From assembly GCA_021156105.1 (NCBI GenBank), contig JAJNBD010000002.1:123701-187700 (forward strand): DNA of 64,000 bases, in the 5' to 3' direction. The notes under the pieces are model-generated. The model did not search any database. It was not told the DNA's origin and was given only the letters and a program-made list of their open reading frames with translations. Shown here in pieces: positions 26,575 through 35,864 of the stretch. Made by a program: the position numbers and the translations under genes. The stretch comes from Gammaproteobacteria bacterium (GTDB taxonomy: Bacteria; Pseudomonadota; Gammaproteobacteria; CAISUE01). The first letter of the stretch is position 1; each line of letters opens with the position of its first letter.

Positions 26575-27102
26575 ATGAAATTCTTTGCTGACTTGTTTCC
26601 AATTATCTTGTTTTTTATCGTTTATAAATTTGCCGGTATTTATGCAGCAACGGCTGCAGCAATCGTGGCATCAGTCTTACAAGTGGCTTATAGCTATTTC
26701 AAGGCAAAAAAAGTGGATAGCATGCAATGGGTTACTTTGGCAATTATCGTTGTTTTAGGTGGCGCAACTTTAGTTTTCCATAATGAGTTGTTTATTAAAT
26801 GGAAACCCACCGCTATTGAATGGGCTTTTGCAATAGTATTTCTATTAAGCCAGTGGTTTGGTGAAAAGACCTTGACCCAGCGCTTGATGGAAAGCAATCT
26901 CCAGTTACCGCCAGAATTATGGATACGGTTAAATTTTAGCTGGGTGGCTTTTTTTGGATTAATGGGGGCGCTAAATATTTACGTCATTTATCACTTTGAT
27001 ACGAATATTTGGGTAAACTTTAAGCTGTTTGGTATGCTGGGGTTTACAGTTGTGTTTGTGCTTTGGCAAGCGTTTTATATTTCAAAATATGTAAAAGAAT
27101 AA
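26575..27102 (+). CDS. yciB: Inner-membrane septation protein YciB (IspZ)
   Basis: The 175-residue protein has five predicted membrane helices and begins MKFFADLFPIILFF, the invariant start of the YciB/IspZ family. KPTAIEWAF, SQWFGEKTLTQRLM and NFSWVAFFGLMGALNIYV are further family blocks. YciB interacts with elongation and division proteins in E. coli and affects envelope integrity. It is followed by a BolA-like gene in the same direction. Confidence 0.93.
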   Translation: MKFFADLFPIILFFIVYKFAGIYAATAAAIVASVLQVAYSYFKAKKVDSMQWVTLAIIVVLGGATLVFHNELFIKWKPTAIEWAFAIVFLLSQWFGEKTLTQRLMESNLQLPPELWIRLNFSWVAFFGLMGALNIYVIYHFDTNIWVNFKLFGMLGFTVVFVLWQAFYISKYVKE

Positions 27103-27241
27103 GATATTTTTACAATTTGCTAGACTAGAAAGGACTGATTTTTGAGGGGCCTAGCAAAGTATACGCACTTGGTATGAAAGTGGCGGGTCGCAGAGAATCA
27201 GCTTTTTAAAATTCTCTGCTTTGAATAAAGATGAGGTGGCT

Positions 27242-27493
27242 ATGATTTTTGAACTATTGCAAACTCGACTCGCCGTGCTTGAGCCAACTGAGCTTAAATT
27301 GCTTGATAATAGCGCTGCCCATGCAGGCCATGCGACAAATATAAGAGGTGGCGCGCATTTAGAATTACATATTGCCAGTGCGCATTTTGAAGGATTAACA
27401 ACGATTGCTTGTCATCGGCTTGTTTATCAAAATGTGATGGATTTAATTCCTTATCCTATCCATGCGCTGAGCATTAAAATCATTAAAAAATGA
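27242..27493 (+). CDS. BolA-family protein
   Basis: With the ATG at 27242, preceded by GAGGTGG, the protein has 83 residues, as expected for a compact BolA/IbaG protein. SAAHAGHATNIRGGAHLELHI near residue 23 contains the conserved His-rich loop, and HRLVYQNVMDLIPYPIHALSIKI is the C-terminal FDR-like and helix region. BolA proteins act with monothiol glutaredoxins in Fe-S handling. The frame extends upstream to 27221 without support. A weak inverted repeat (AAGAAAG/CTTTCTT, 27495-27519) follows the stop. Confidence 0.85.
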   Translation: MIFELLQTRLAVLEPTELKLLDNSAAHAGHATNIRGGAHLELHIASAHFEGLTTIACHRLVYQNVMDLIPYPIHALSIKIIKK

Positions 27494-27558
27494 TAAGAAA
27501 GTATTTTAAAATCTTTCTTGCATAACGATTAAATTTTTTTTCAAGGTAAAAAGAAAAT

Positions 27559-29376
27559 ATGTGTGGAATTGTTGGAGCAGTAGCAGAGCGGAATGTGGTT
27601 CCTGTCTTGATTGAAGGGCTAAAGCGATTGGAGTATCGAGGGTATGATTCTGCTGGTTTAGCGTTGCTAGATGCTAAACATCATATCGAGCGTCGTCGGG
27701 TTTTTGGTAAAGTTAATAACCTGGTTAAATTGCTTGAAGAGAAGCCCGTGCATGGCACGACTGGTATCGCTCATACAAGATGGGCGACGCACGGCGCACC
27801 AGATGAGTTAAATGCTCACCCTCATGTTTCAAATGATACGCTTGCTTTAGTGCATAATGGCATTATTGAAAATTGTGAGGAAATGCGCGCAAAGCTTATT
27901 GCAGAAGGTTATAAGTTTACTTCTAAAACGGATACTGAAGTTTTTGTTCATTATCTTCATCAACAATATGCGCTACTTAAAGATTTTCATCAGGCATTAG
28001 AGGTAACTGCTAAGGCGTTACATGGTGCTTATGCAATAGCCATCATTTGTAAAGATCAACCAGATGAGCTTTGGTTAGTACGTAAAGGCTGTCCGTTAGT
28101 AATAGGGGTGGGTATTGAAGAGAACTTTATTGCCTCCGATAAGTTAGCCTTGCTACCGGTTACCCAAAAATTTATTTTGCTAGAAGAAGGTGATGTTGCA
28201 CGAGTTAGAAAAAATCATATTGCTATTTGGGATGCTGAAGGTAAGCCAGTTGAGCGGGCAGTTTCAGAGTCTTCCTTGACGGCAGATCATGTTTCTAAAG
28301 GTGAATATCGTCACTTTATGATGAAAGAAATTTTTGAGCAGCCAGAGGTGGCCCAAAATATTTTAATGCGTGTTTTTGATGGCAATCGATTGAGACCAGA
28401 ACCTTTTGGCGAAGAGGTGCAAAAACTATTCAACAGTGCCAAACAAATTTTAATTATTGCTTGCGGGACCAGTTATCATGCAGGAATGGTAGCAAAATAC
28501 TGGTTTGAAAGCATTGCCAAAATTCCTTGCCAGGTGGAAATAGCCAGTGAATTCCGTTACCGCTCACCGGTTGCAATGCCTGATACCTTATTTGTTACCG
28601 TATCCCAATCAGGTGAAACAGCCGATACGCTTGCCGCATTGCGATTGGCAAAAAAAATGAATTTTTCAGGTTGTTTAGCAATTTGTAATGTGGCAGAAAG
28701 TTCTTTATCTCGGGAATCTGATGCAACCATTTTAACTTACGCAGGTCCTGAAATCGGTGTTGCTTCCACAAAAGCTTTTACAGCGCAGCTGATTACTTTT
28801 TTATTATGTGTTTTGAGCCTTGCGCGTCTACGCGGCGAAGAAGTTGTTTTATATAAACAAGCGCTCTTAACCTTGCCAGTTTTGCTTACAGAGGTGTTAA
28901 ATATCGATGAAGCTGTGCGTCAACTGGCGCATCAATTTATTCAAAAAAACCACGCCTTGTTTTTAGGTCGCGGTGTTAATTTCCCTGTGGCATTGGAAGG
29001 TGCGTTAAAGTTAAAAGAGCTTTCTTATATCCATGCTGAAGCCTATCCTGCGGGCGAGCTGAAACATGGACCTTTGGCGCTCGTTGATCATGAAATGCCG
29101 ATTATTTTTATTGCACCTAAAAATAACTTGCACGATAAACTTTATTCCAATGCTCAAGAAGTAAAAAGTCGAGACGGGCAATTATTTATTTTGACAAATG
29201 ATCCGGCAGCATACGAATCTTTAGGGACAGCTGTCCATATGCCATCAGTACCTGAAATACTTGAGCCAATTGTTTATACGATTCCTTTGCAGCTATTTGC
29301 TTATCATGTCGCTGTTTTGAAAGGAACAGATGTGGATCAGCCAAGAAACTTAGCGAAATCTGTTACAGTAGAATAA
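27559..29376 (+). CDS. glmS: Glucosamine-fructose-6-phosphate aminotransferase
   Basis: GlmS makes glucosamine 6-phosphate, the first step to UDP-GlcNAc for peptidoglycan and LPS. The 605 residues have the class II glutaminase domain starting MCGIVGAVA (Cys2 nucleophile), THGAPDELNAHPH and VHNGIIEN, then two SIS domains (CGTSYHAG, SQSGETADTLAAL, AEAYPAGELKHGPLAL) and the C-terminal QPRNLAKSVTVE. The ATG follows AAGGTAAAAAG. No glmS ribozyme is present in the short leader. Confidence 0.97.
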   Translation: MCGIVGAVAERNVVPVLIEGLKRLEYRGYDSAGLALLDAKHHIERRRVFGKVNNLVKLLEEKPVHGTTGIAHTRWATHGAPDELNAHPHVSNDTLALVHNGIIENCEEMRAKLIAEGYKFTSKTDTEVFVHYLHQQYALLKDFHQALEVTAKALHGAYAIAIICKDQPDELWLVRKGCPLVIGVGIEENFIASDKLALLPVTQKFILLEEGDVARVRKNHIAIWDAEGKPVERAVSESSLTADHVSKGEYRHFMMKEIFEQPEVAQNILMRVFDGNRLRPEPFGEEVQKLFNSAKQILIIACGTSYHAGMVAKYWFESIAKIPCQVEIASEFRYRSPVAMPDTLFVTVSQSGETADTLAALRLAKKMNFSGCLAICNVAESSLSRESDATILTYAGPEIGVASTKAFTAQLITFLLCVLSLARLRGEEVVLYKQALLTLPVLLTEVLNIDEAVRQLAHQFIQKNHALFLGRGVNFPVALEGALKLKELSYIHAEAYPAGELKHGPLALVDHEMPIIFIAPKNNLHDKLYSNAQEVKSRDGQLFILTNDPAAYESLGTAVHMPSVPEILEPIVYTIPLQLFAYHVAVLKGTDVDQPRNLAKSVTVE

Positions 29377-29395
29377 ATGGTTATAGGTTGGGGTT

Positions 29396-29436
29396 ACGCT
29401 TGTTAAACTTAAACCCTTGGCAAAAACAACAAGCGT
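29396..29436 (+). terminator. Possible terminator after glmS
   Basis: ACGCTTGTT at 29396-29404 is an exact inverted copy of AACAAGCGT at 29428-29436, giving a 9-base stem with a 23-base loop, 20 bases after glmS. There is no T-run, so function is uncertain. Confidence 0.35.
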
Positions 29437-29483
29437 GACTTAGGCGGGTTTAAAAGCATTAATCAAGCCATGAAAATTTTGCT

Positions 29484-31556
29484 ATGACGATTTTTATCGA
29501 AGCCTTGCCTGTTACCAAGCTTACTGGCGTCGGTCCAGCATTAGCACAAAAGCTTGCAAAACTTGGCTTATATACCGTTCAAGATGTACTTTTTCATTTA
29601 CCTTATCGTTACCAAGACCGGACACAGATTACCCCAATTGCTGCTTTGCGGGCGGATGACTATGCTGTTGTAGAAGGTGAGGTGGTTAATGTCGAGGTTA
29701 TCCAGCGACGGCAAAAAATTTTACAAATCTTGCTAAGCGATGGGACAGGGACGTTACAGATAAAATTTTTTCATTTTACGGCTACGCAAAAAGAACGTTT
29801 TTCTCAAGGTGGAGTTTTTCGCTTTTTTGGTCAGGTGAAAGGCTTTGCTTATGCTTTAAGCATGGTTCATCCTGAATCTATTAACCCCAAGGCGTTAAGT
29901 CACCAACACATGCAAGAAAGTTTGACGCCAATTTATTCTACTACTGAAGGTGTTAGCCAAAAAATTCTTCTGCAAATTACTGAGCAGGCATTAGCTTTGG
30001 TTAAAAAACATCCACAGACATTGGCGGACTTATTACCAGAAGGCTGGATGCAGCAGTATCAGCTGCCAAGCCTGGTTGAAGCCTTAGAGATTGTGCATAG
30101 ACCTTCGCCTGATGCAGATATTAGCGCTTTGCTATCAGGAACACACCTAGCACAACAGCGTTTAGCGTCAGAAGAATTACTAGCGCATCATGCAAGTTTA
30201 AGAAAGCTTCGTGAGCATGCTAAACGTTTTATAGCGCCCAGCTTGTATGATAAAGGTGAATTATCTAAAAAGTTAATGATGTCTTTGCCATACCAGCTAA
30301 CAGCAGCGCAGCAACGTGTGCTAAGTGAAATCAAACAAGATCTTGCCAGGTCGCATCCCATGCAGCGTTTGGTACAGGGCGATGTGGGTTCAGGAAAAAC
30401 TATTGTTGCAGCGCTAGCAGCGCTAACAGCAATAGAAAATGGTTACCAAGCTGCTTTTATGGCACCCACAGAATTACTTGCCCAGCAACATTTTTTAAGT
30501 TTTACGAATTGGTTATCGCCTTTAGGCGTTGAGGTGATTAGCTTAATGAGTAAAACTTCTGCTGCGCAAAAAAAGAAGCATCTTGAACGTTTGAAACAAA
30601 ATGATCCATTGGTCGTTGTCGGTACACATGCATTATTTCAAGAAAATGTTGAGTTTGCTAATTTGGCTTTAGCAATCATTGATGAACAGCATCGCTTTGG
30701 AGTACACCAGCGCTTAGCTTTGCGTAATAAAGGTTTAACACATCAATTAATTATGACGGCAACACCCATTCCGCGGACGTTAGCCATGACAGCGTATGCG
30801 GATTTAGATTACTCAGTTATTGATGAATTACCGCCGGGCCGCAAAGCAATAGAAACGCGTGTATTAAATAATACTAAGCGTGAAGAGTTAATTACAAGGA
30901 TTGCTCAAGTCTGTGATGAAGGGCATCAAGTTTATTGGGTTTGCCCTTTGATTGAAGAATCCGAAGTGCTGCAATGCCAAGCAGCAGAAATTTGTTATCA
31001 GTCCTTAACTGAAAAGCTACCACAACTACATATTGGCTTGGTGCATGGCCGATTAAAAGCAAGTGAAAAAGATAGGGTAATGGATGATTTTAAAGCCCAT
31101 CGATTAGATATCCTTGTCGCAACAACTGTTATTGAGGTTGGTGTTGATGTGCCAAATGCAAGTTATATGATTATTGAAAATGCAGAAAGATTGGGGCTTG
31201 CTCAGTTGCACCAATTGCGTGGTCGTGTGGGTCGAGGTGCAAAACAAAGTTATTGTTTGTTGATGTATCAATCGCCGTTGTCACAGCTTGCAAGGTTACG
31301 TTTAGATACGATGCGTGAAACGCAAGATGGTTTTGAGATCGCTAAAAAAGATTTAGAAATTCGTGGGCCTGGTGAAATTTTAGGCACTAAACAAACCGGC
31401 TTAATGCAGTTTCGCGTAGCAGACTTAACGCGTGATCAAGCTTGGATTACACGTATTCAAATATTGTCACAAGATTGGTTTCTACTTCATGCTGAACAAG
31501 TGCAGGCAATAATCCAACGTTGGATTGGCGAAGGTACTCGATATGGAGAAGTTTGA
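29484..31556 (+). CDS. recG: ATP-dependent DNA helicase RecG
   Basis: RecG remodels stalled forks and Holliday junctions. The 690-residue protein has the N-terminal wedge (helix-hairpin-helix-like KLTGVGPALAQKLAKLG, LFHLPYRYQDRT), then helicase motifs: GDVGSGKT (I), APTELLAQQH (Ia), DEQHRFGV (II), MTATPIPRTLAMT (III), STT-type VATTVIEVGVDVPNA (V) and QLRGRVGRGAKQSYC (VI). The C-terminal RGPGEILGTKQTG and the TRB region are intact. Full length, no anomaly. Confidence 0.97.
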   Translation: MTIFIEALPVTKLTGVGPALAQKLAKLGLYTVQDVLFHLPYRYQDRTQITPIAALRADDYAVVEGEVVNVEVIQRRQKILQILLSDGTGTLQIKFFHFTATQKERFSQGGVFRFFGQVKGFAYALSMVHPESINPKALSHQHMQESLTPIYSTTEGVSQKILLQITEQALALVKKHPQTLADLLPEGWMQQYQLPSLVEALEIVHRPSPDADISALLSGTHLAQQRLASEELLAHHASLRKLREHAKRFIAPSLYDKGELSKKLMMSLPYQLTAAQQRVLSEIKQDLARSHPMQRLVQGDVGSGKTIVAALAALTAIENGYQAAFMAPTELLAQQHFLSFTNWLSPLGVEVISLMSKTSAAQKKKHLERLKQNDPLVVVGTHALFQENVEFANLALAIIDEQHRFGVHQRLALRNKGLTHQLIMTATPIPRTLAMTAYADLDYSVIDELPPGRKAIETRVLNNTKREELITRIAQVCDEGHQVYWVCPLIEESEVLQCQAAEICYQSLTEKLPQLHIGLVHGRLKASEKDRVMDDFKAHRLDILVATTVIEVGVDVPNASYMIIENAERLGLAQLHQLRGRVGRGAKQSYCLLMYQSPLSQLARLRLDTMRETQDGFEIAKKDLEIRGPGEILGTKQTGLMQFRVADLTRDQAWITRIQILSQDWFLLHAEQVQAIIQRWIGEGTRYGEV

Positions 31557-31667
31557 TTTCTCACATATTATGATTTATATTCTTTTAAAACGCTGATGAA
31601 GTTTTTAAGGCTTTCAGTAGGTAACTTTATGCTGAAGGTAATTACTCATTATCATTTAAGGAATAAT

Positions 31668-32405
31668 ATGAAGTTAACAGATTTACCCTCAGATATTTTG
31701 CAGCTCATCCTCTGCCAGTTGCCAGTAAAAGATTTTATTACAATGAGATCAACATGTAAGAGCTTAGCTGCAGAAACAGAGGATCCTCTTACTGAAAGAA
31801 TCGTCATCACCCAGGAATTAGCTAAAATGGGTTTTGGTCTTGAAGCCTTGGAAGCGTTAAATACTTTATCGTTTAAAAAACTTTATCAAGATAGTTTGCA
31901 GCATTATGTTATTTTTCATATATCAAGCAGCGCCACCTTTAATTTAGATAAATTTTTAACCAATGCTTGTGAGCAGAAAAGAGAAGTACTGAGTTTCCAA
32001 AAAGCAATAGATTTTTTACGTGAATCTAGAACTCATGCGCCTATTCATGGACGCCAGTACTTAGTATTTAAATTCTGTGGTTTGCCTGCAGATGCCGAAG
32101 GGAAAGCGTTAAAAAAGAATGCACACATAGTTAAAGAAAAATTAGTGGAGGTTGCCCAATGTGGGTCAAGCCTTGCGCAAGATTTTCTTGATCTAAAATT
32201 TCAATCGGTTTCTGAATTTGCCAGTACTTATCCTGTACAACCAGGTTTTCTCTCGCCATTATTGCAGTCTAGGATAGATTTATCCGGGCGAGCAAGAACA
32301 ACTTTATTTTTGACCGCTGACTTTTGGAGCCAAAGTGCAGCTGCTCAGCAAAAAACTTCACCAGTTTCAGGAAGGGTTAGCCCTGCAATCCGCGTGACAG
32401 CATAA
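31668..32405 (+). CDS. F-box protein, candidate host-directed effector
   Basis: With the ATG at 31668, preceded by AAGGA, the protein has 245 residues. It opens directly with an F-box: LTDLPSDILQLILCQLPVKDF, then MRSTCKSL (about residues 3-40). In eukaryotes this motif binds Skp1 in SCF ubiquitin ligases, and Legionella effectors such as AnkB and LegU1 use the same device. The remainder is helical with no domain I recognise, so a substrate-binding part is unidentified. The tail SPVSGRVSPAIRVTA is polar. No signal peptide. The longer frame from 31596 would hide the F-box behind an unlikely extension. Confidence 0.82.
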   Translation: MKLTDLPSDILQLILCQLPVKDFITMRSTCKSLAAETEDPLTERIVITQELAKMGFGLEALEALNTLSFKKLYQDSLQHYVIFHISSSATFNLDKFLTNACEQKREVLSFQKAIDFLRESRTHAPIHGRQYLVFKFCGLPADAEGKALKKNAHIVKEKLVEVAQCGSSLAQDFLDLKFQSVSEFASTYPVQPGFLSPLLQSRIDLSGRARTTLFLTADFWSQSAAAQQKTSPVSGRVSPAIRVTA

Positions 32406-32475
32406 AAGATACGCGAGGCTAGGGTGTCTTTCTGAAGTTTTGTTTGAAGCTAAATTTAAACTTTAGGAACACGCC

Positions 32476-32781
32476 CTAGACCTGGCGCTCGTGTTTAATC
32501 GGTTTATTTTTGGGATTGGCTCTCAACTTTCGTGCTTGTTTAGGATCGATAACTAATGGCCGATAGATTTCTATCCGATCATGATTTTTTACCTGGGTGG
32601 TTAGGTCTACTATTCGTCCAAAGATGCCGACTTTATTTTTATGGATAAGGTCAATTTCTGGAAAATATTCTAATATTTTGCTTTGCTGAATCGCTTCTAA
32701 TACTGAGCTAGGTGAAGGCATAAAAATTTTTAAGACAGTTTGTTTTTCAGCAGTTCCATAAACAATTTCGACGTCTAGCAT
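32476..32781 (-). CDS. rnfH: RnfH family protein
   Basis: The 101-residue beta-grasp protein shows the RnfH pattern: VEIVYGTAEKQTVLKIFMPS, SSVLEAIQQSKIL, NKVGIFGRIVDLTTQVKNHDRIEIYRPL and DPKQARKLRA. The RIEIYRPL-DPK-AR block is nearly invariant. Exact role is unknown. It follows ratA by 15 bases, the order seen in E. coli. Confidence 0.93.
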   Translation of the reverse strand: MLDVEIVYGTAEKQTVLKIFMPSPSSVLEAIQQSKILEYFPEIDLIHKNKVGIFGRIVDLTTQVKNHDRIEIYRPLVIDPKQARKLRANPKNKPIKHERQV

Positions 32782-32795
32782 AAAAATTTAAGCCG

Positions 32796-33230
32796 TTAAC
32801 TTTTAGCGAAGCGTTTCTTCGCCTCTTTGGTGAAGGAATTAATCAAGGTGTGTACCATTTCATTAAATACAGGGCCAAAAAGCATCTCTAAGATTATGCT
32901 GGAAAATTCAAATTCTAGATCAATACACACCAGGCAGCCATTAGGTTTTTCAACGAATTTCCAATGGCCGGTTAAATGTTTAAATGGCCCGTTAACTAAA
33001 TCAATATCTATACGTTCATAAGGGGTGAGAGTGTTTTTAGTTGTAAAAGTTTTATGAATGCCTCCTTTAGCAAGGAGTAAGGTTGCTGTTAAACTATTTG
33101 AATTTCGTTTGCTAACAACGGCATTTTTGCAGAAGGGTAAAAATTTAGGATAGTCCTCAACATTATTGACTAACTCATACATTTGTTTAGCAGAATAAGG
33201 GACAGACTTTTCGCGATAAATATGTGGCAT
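32796..33230 (-). CDS. ratA: RatA/CoQ10-type START-domain protein
   Basis: The 144-residue protein fits the RatA/Coq10 helix-grip fold: YSAKQMYELVNNVEDYPKFLPFC near the N-terminus, LVNGPFKHLTGHWKF in the middle and FEFSSIILEMLFGPVFNEM with the long C-terminal helix. E. coli RatA was reported to block 70S assembly, but homologues bind quinones or lipids, so a toxin role should not be inferred. Usually smpB is the neighbour; here an orphan gene lies 9 bases upstream. Confidence 0.9.
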   Translation of the reverse strand: MPHIYREKSVPYSAKQMYELVNNVEDYPKFLPFCKNAVVSKRNSNSLTATLLLAKGGIHKTFTTKNTLTPYERIDIDLVNGPFKHLTGHWKFVEKPNGCLVCIDLEFEFSSIILEMLFGPVFNEMVHTLINSFTKEAKKRFAKS

Positions 33231-33239
33231 AGAAGTAAA

Positions 33240-34457
33240 TTAATTAGAAAGTGAATTTCGAGGTAACTCTTCCCGAGTCAGGATGCTTGGTAAATCAGCA
33301 ATGGCTTTATGTAATATTTTTTGAATGTTTCTTGGAAACGTTTCAAGGATAATAGTGATTTCTTTGCTGAATAGCGCTTCAAATTCTTCAGGGTGTGGAT
33401 AGCTTTGAGAGATATCTTTAGAAAGGTTGAAACATTTTGCAGCAGTCTCTAGAAAATTTTTATAAATATGAACAGGAATAAAATGTTCTCCAGGTGTTTT
33501 TTCAGCGTATAGCATTTTAATCATCTGTCTAAAAGCTAGCGCTAATGGTGCTAGGTGTTTTTTAAAGTATTGTGATATTTCTTGAGTATCATTATCGTGA
33601 AGTATCAAGTGCTGGAATTCAGGGCGGAAGACTAAGTTAAGTTGCTGGGAAGTGATTCTCATTATTTTCTTAAAATAGGCAAATCTTATTCGAAACACTT
33701 CATGCTCAACTGGCGCTTTGAAAGTATTTTGTAGTTCAAGAGGAAATAAGCTTTCATATTGCTGATAGAGATTTATCAGATGATCCGCTGAAGAGGCTCT
33801 CCCCATAAAAGCAATAAAAACGGTTGTTAATAGGCTTAAGCATCGCAAGCTGCCGTAATCTCCTAGTGTCTTGAGGTCAGCTAAGCGAGCATCGTCTAAG
33901 CTAGTAATTGGTTTCTGTTTGATGTTTTCAACAATTGCCGTGACAACAATATTAGTAAGCCACAGGTTAATGGGAGAATAATTAGTGGGAAACTTGCGTC
34001 CTTGAAACGTTTTCTGCAGCATGCTACGGATTTCAGCTTCAAAATGAGAGCAAGGGGACGACGTTGTTTTGGGGTCGGAGAGATAATCTAATAGTTGATA
34101 AACAATAGGAAAATGAGCAGCAAGCAACATTAGGCCTAGTTCTAAAGGAAGTTTTCTTTTGAATAGGATATCCCATTGTTTTCTTAACCAAAGGGTTAGT
34201 TTTTCAAAAATACTTTTTGGCCCATCTTTTTCAATATTACCAAAAATTTGATTTTCAAGCTTTTTTGTTAATAGGTCTTGAAGTTCTGGGAATTGGGGGA
34301 AGTCGTCATTTATGGGGGGGTAATATTTTTGAATCAATAGCTGCAAGGCTTCGGGCATGGGAGCCCAAGTCGTAATGCTAAGCGCAATTGTACGATCTGG
34401 ACTCCCGTTCTTGGGTATTTGAAGCCAAAAACAAGTTTGCTGCGTGTGAGCGCCCAT
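33240..34457 (-). CDS. Hypothetical helical protein, unknown function
   Basis: The 405-residue protein is rich in predicted helices, has no signal peptide and no motif I recognise. Segments such as LELGLMLLAAHFPIVYQLL and LTTVFIAFMG are hydrophobic but too short or polar to be firm membrane spans. Several conserved-looking aromatic helices (IRFAYFKKIM, HLAPLALAFRQMIKMLYAEK) suggest an all-alpha fold. It lies 9 bases upstream of ratA and could share its transcript. It replaces the usual smpB neighbour. Function unknown; a secreted effector is possible but unproven. Confidence 0.6.
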   Translation of the reverse strand: MGAHTQQTCFWLQIPKNGSPDRTIALSITTWAPMPEALQLLIQKYYPPINDDFPQFPELQDLLTKKLENQIFGNIEKDGPKSIFEKLTLWLRKQWDILFKRKLPLELGLMLLAAHFPIVYQLLDYLSDPKTTSSPCSHFEAEIRSMLQKTFQGRKFPTNYSPINLWLTNIVVTAIVENIKQKPITSLDDARLADLKTLGDYGSLRCLSLLTTVFIAFMGRASSADHLINLYQQYESLFPLELQNTFKAPVEHEVFRIRFAYFKKIMRITSQQLNLVFRPEFQHLILHDNDTQEISQYFKKHLAPLALAFRQMIKMLYAEKTPGEHFIPVHIYKNFLETAAKCFNLSKDISQSYPHPEEFEALFSKEITIILETFPRNIQKILHKAIADLPSILTREELPRNSLSN

Positions 34458-34487
34458 TTTGCTTTATTCACCCTAAATTTTATATAT

Positions 34488-34516
34488 AGCCTAGATTACA
34501 GTATAAAACCTAGGCT
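34488..34516 (-). terminator. Terminator of ald
   Basis: AGCCTAG at 34488-34494 and CTAGGCT at 34510-34516 form a perfect 7-base stem just past the ald stop. On the minus strand the stem is followed by ATATATAAAATTT. It separates ald from the next gene on the same strand. Confidence 0.6.
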
Positions 34517-34520
34517 GGGG

Positions 34521-35633
34521 TTAATTCAAGATATTGCCTTCGTGATACGCCATCGATAAACCTTCAGCAACACCTTTATGCAATAATTTGCCTTCATGTA
34601 AGTTTAAACCTTGTGCCAAGTGTTTATTTGCACGCATTGCTGCAAATGGCCCATGACCTGCAAGCATAAGCACAAAAGGTAAGGTTGCATTGTTTAAAGC
34701 AAAGGTAGAGGTGCGAGGAACAGCGCCAGGCATATTAGTAACACAATAATGAATAACGCCGTGTTCTACATAAGTTGGTTCTGCATGTGTTGTGGGGCGG
34801 CTGGTTTCAAAACATCCACCTTGGTCAATTGCAACGTCAACTAATACAGAACCTGGGCGCATTTTTTTCACCATTGCTTCTGTAACAAGTTTAGGTGCTG
34901 CTGCACCAGGAATCAACACTGCGCCAACAACTAAGTCAGCATCAGCCACATAACGCTCAATATTGGCATAAGTTGCATATACAGTGTTTAATCGACAGCC
35001 AAATTGTAAATCGAGATCTTTTAAGCGACGTAAAGATTTATCTAATACGGTCACTTGAGCTTCCATTCCCATCGCAATACGTACGGCATTCGTCCCAACG
35101 ACACCACCGCCAATAACAACAACACGTGCGGCTTCTACACCAGGTACCCCGCCTAATAAAACGCCGCGTCCACCTTGAGCTTTTTCTAAGCAATGTGCGC
35201 CTGCTTGAATAGACATGCGGCCAGCAACTTCACTCATGGGCGCAAGTAATGGTAAGCCTCCAAATTCATCAGTAACTGTTTCATAGGCAATAGCAGTACA
35301 GCCTGATTCTAAGAGTAACTCGGTTTGTTTGCGATCTGCAGCTAAGTGAAGATAAGTGAAAAGTGTCTGGCCAGGGCGCAACATTTTGCATTCATTGTGC
35401 TGAGGTTCTTTCACTTTAACGATTAATTCAGCTTGCTGATAGATTTCTTCTGCCGTGCTAAGAATTTTTGCGCCAGCAGCAATATAAGCTTCATCAGAAA
35501 TGCTCACGCCTTCGCCCGCATTGCTTTGTACATAAACTTCATGTCCGTGCAGGCGTAGCTCTTGTACAGAAGAGGGGACAAGACCAACGCGATATTCATG
35601 GATTTTAATTTCTTTAGGGACGCCGATTTTCAT
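34521..35633 (-). CDS. ald: Alanine dehydrogenase
   Basis: Ald catalyses NAD-dependent conversion of L-alanine to pyruvate and ammonia. The 370 residues begin [18 protein letters not shown] with the substrate-binding Arg, then VKVKEP (catalytic Lys), TYLHLAAD (catalytic His), the Rossmann motif [17 protein letters not shown], and [18 protein letters not shown] with the catalytic Asp. It is monocistronic with a 3' hairpin. Amino acids are the main carbon source of many Legionellales, which fits its presence. Confidence 0.97.
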   Translation of the reverse strand: MKIGVPKEIKIHEYRVGLVPSSVQELRLHGHEVYVQSNAGEGVSISDEAYIAAGAKILSTAEEIYQQAELIVKVKEPQHNECKMLRPGQTLFTYLHLAADRKQTELLLESGCTAIAYETVTDEFGGLPLLAPMSEVAGRMSIQAGAHCLEKAQGGRGVLLGGVPGVEAARVVVIGGGVVGTNAVRIAMGMEAQVTVLDKSLRRLKDLDLQFGCRLNTVYATYANIERYVADADLVVGAVLIPGAAAPKLVTEAMVKKMRPGSVLVDVAIDQGGCFETSRPTTHAEPTYVEHGVIHYCVTNMPGAVPRTSTFALNNATLPFVLMLAGHGPFAAMRANKHLAQGLNLHEGKLLHKGVAEGLSMAYHEGNILN

Positions 35634-35864
35634 AGTGGTTTAAGATAATAGTAAAAAAACAAATTTTAACACAGCTATGGATGGATCGTACAATGTTAAA
35701 ATATAAAATTTTCTTATTGTGATTCATTCTCAATAGATATTGTTTAACTTAAAGCCCTCGGGTATTAAAAAGATCAGGAGTAGATATGAGCTAATTGCCG
35801 CTTGTTGTCTGATACTAGATAATTTAAAATTCATGTTTTAACGTCAATAATAAAAGAGAATGAC

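Noticed and set aside
27494-27558. glmS ribozyme or riboswitch in the glmS leader
   Set aside because: The leader is only 65 bases and lacks ribozyme-like structure; regulation is likely by other means.
32419-32479. Inverted repeat CTAGGGTGT/ACGCCCTAG between the F-box gene and rnfH
   Set aside because: It needs a G-U pair and a 43-base loop, and it runs into the rnfH stop; too weak to call as a terminator.
32796-33230. RatA as part of a toxin-antitoxin pair with RnfH
   Set aside because: The pair is a conserved housekeeping arrangement of START-like and beta-grasp proteins; nothing here supports a toxin-antitoxin module.
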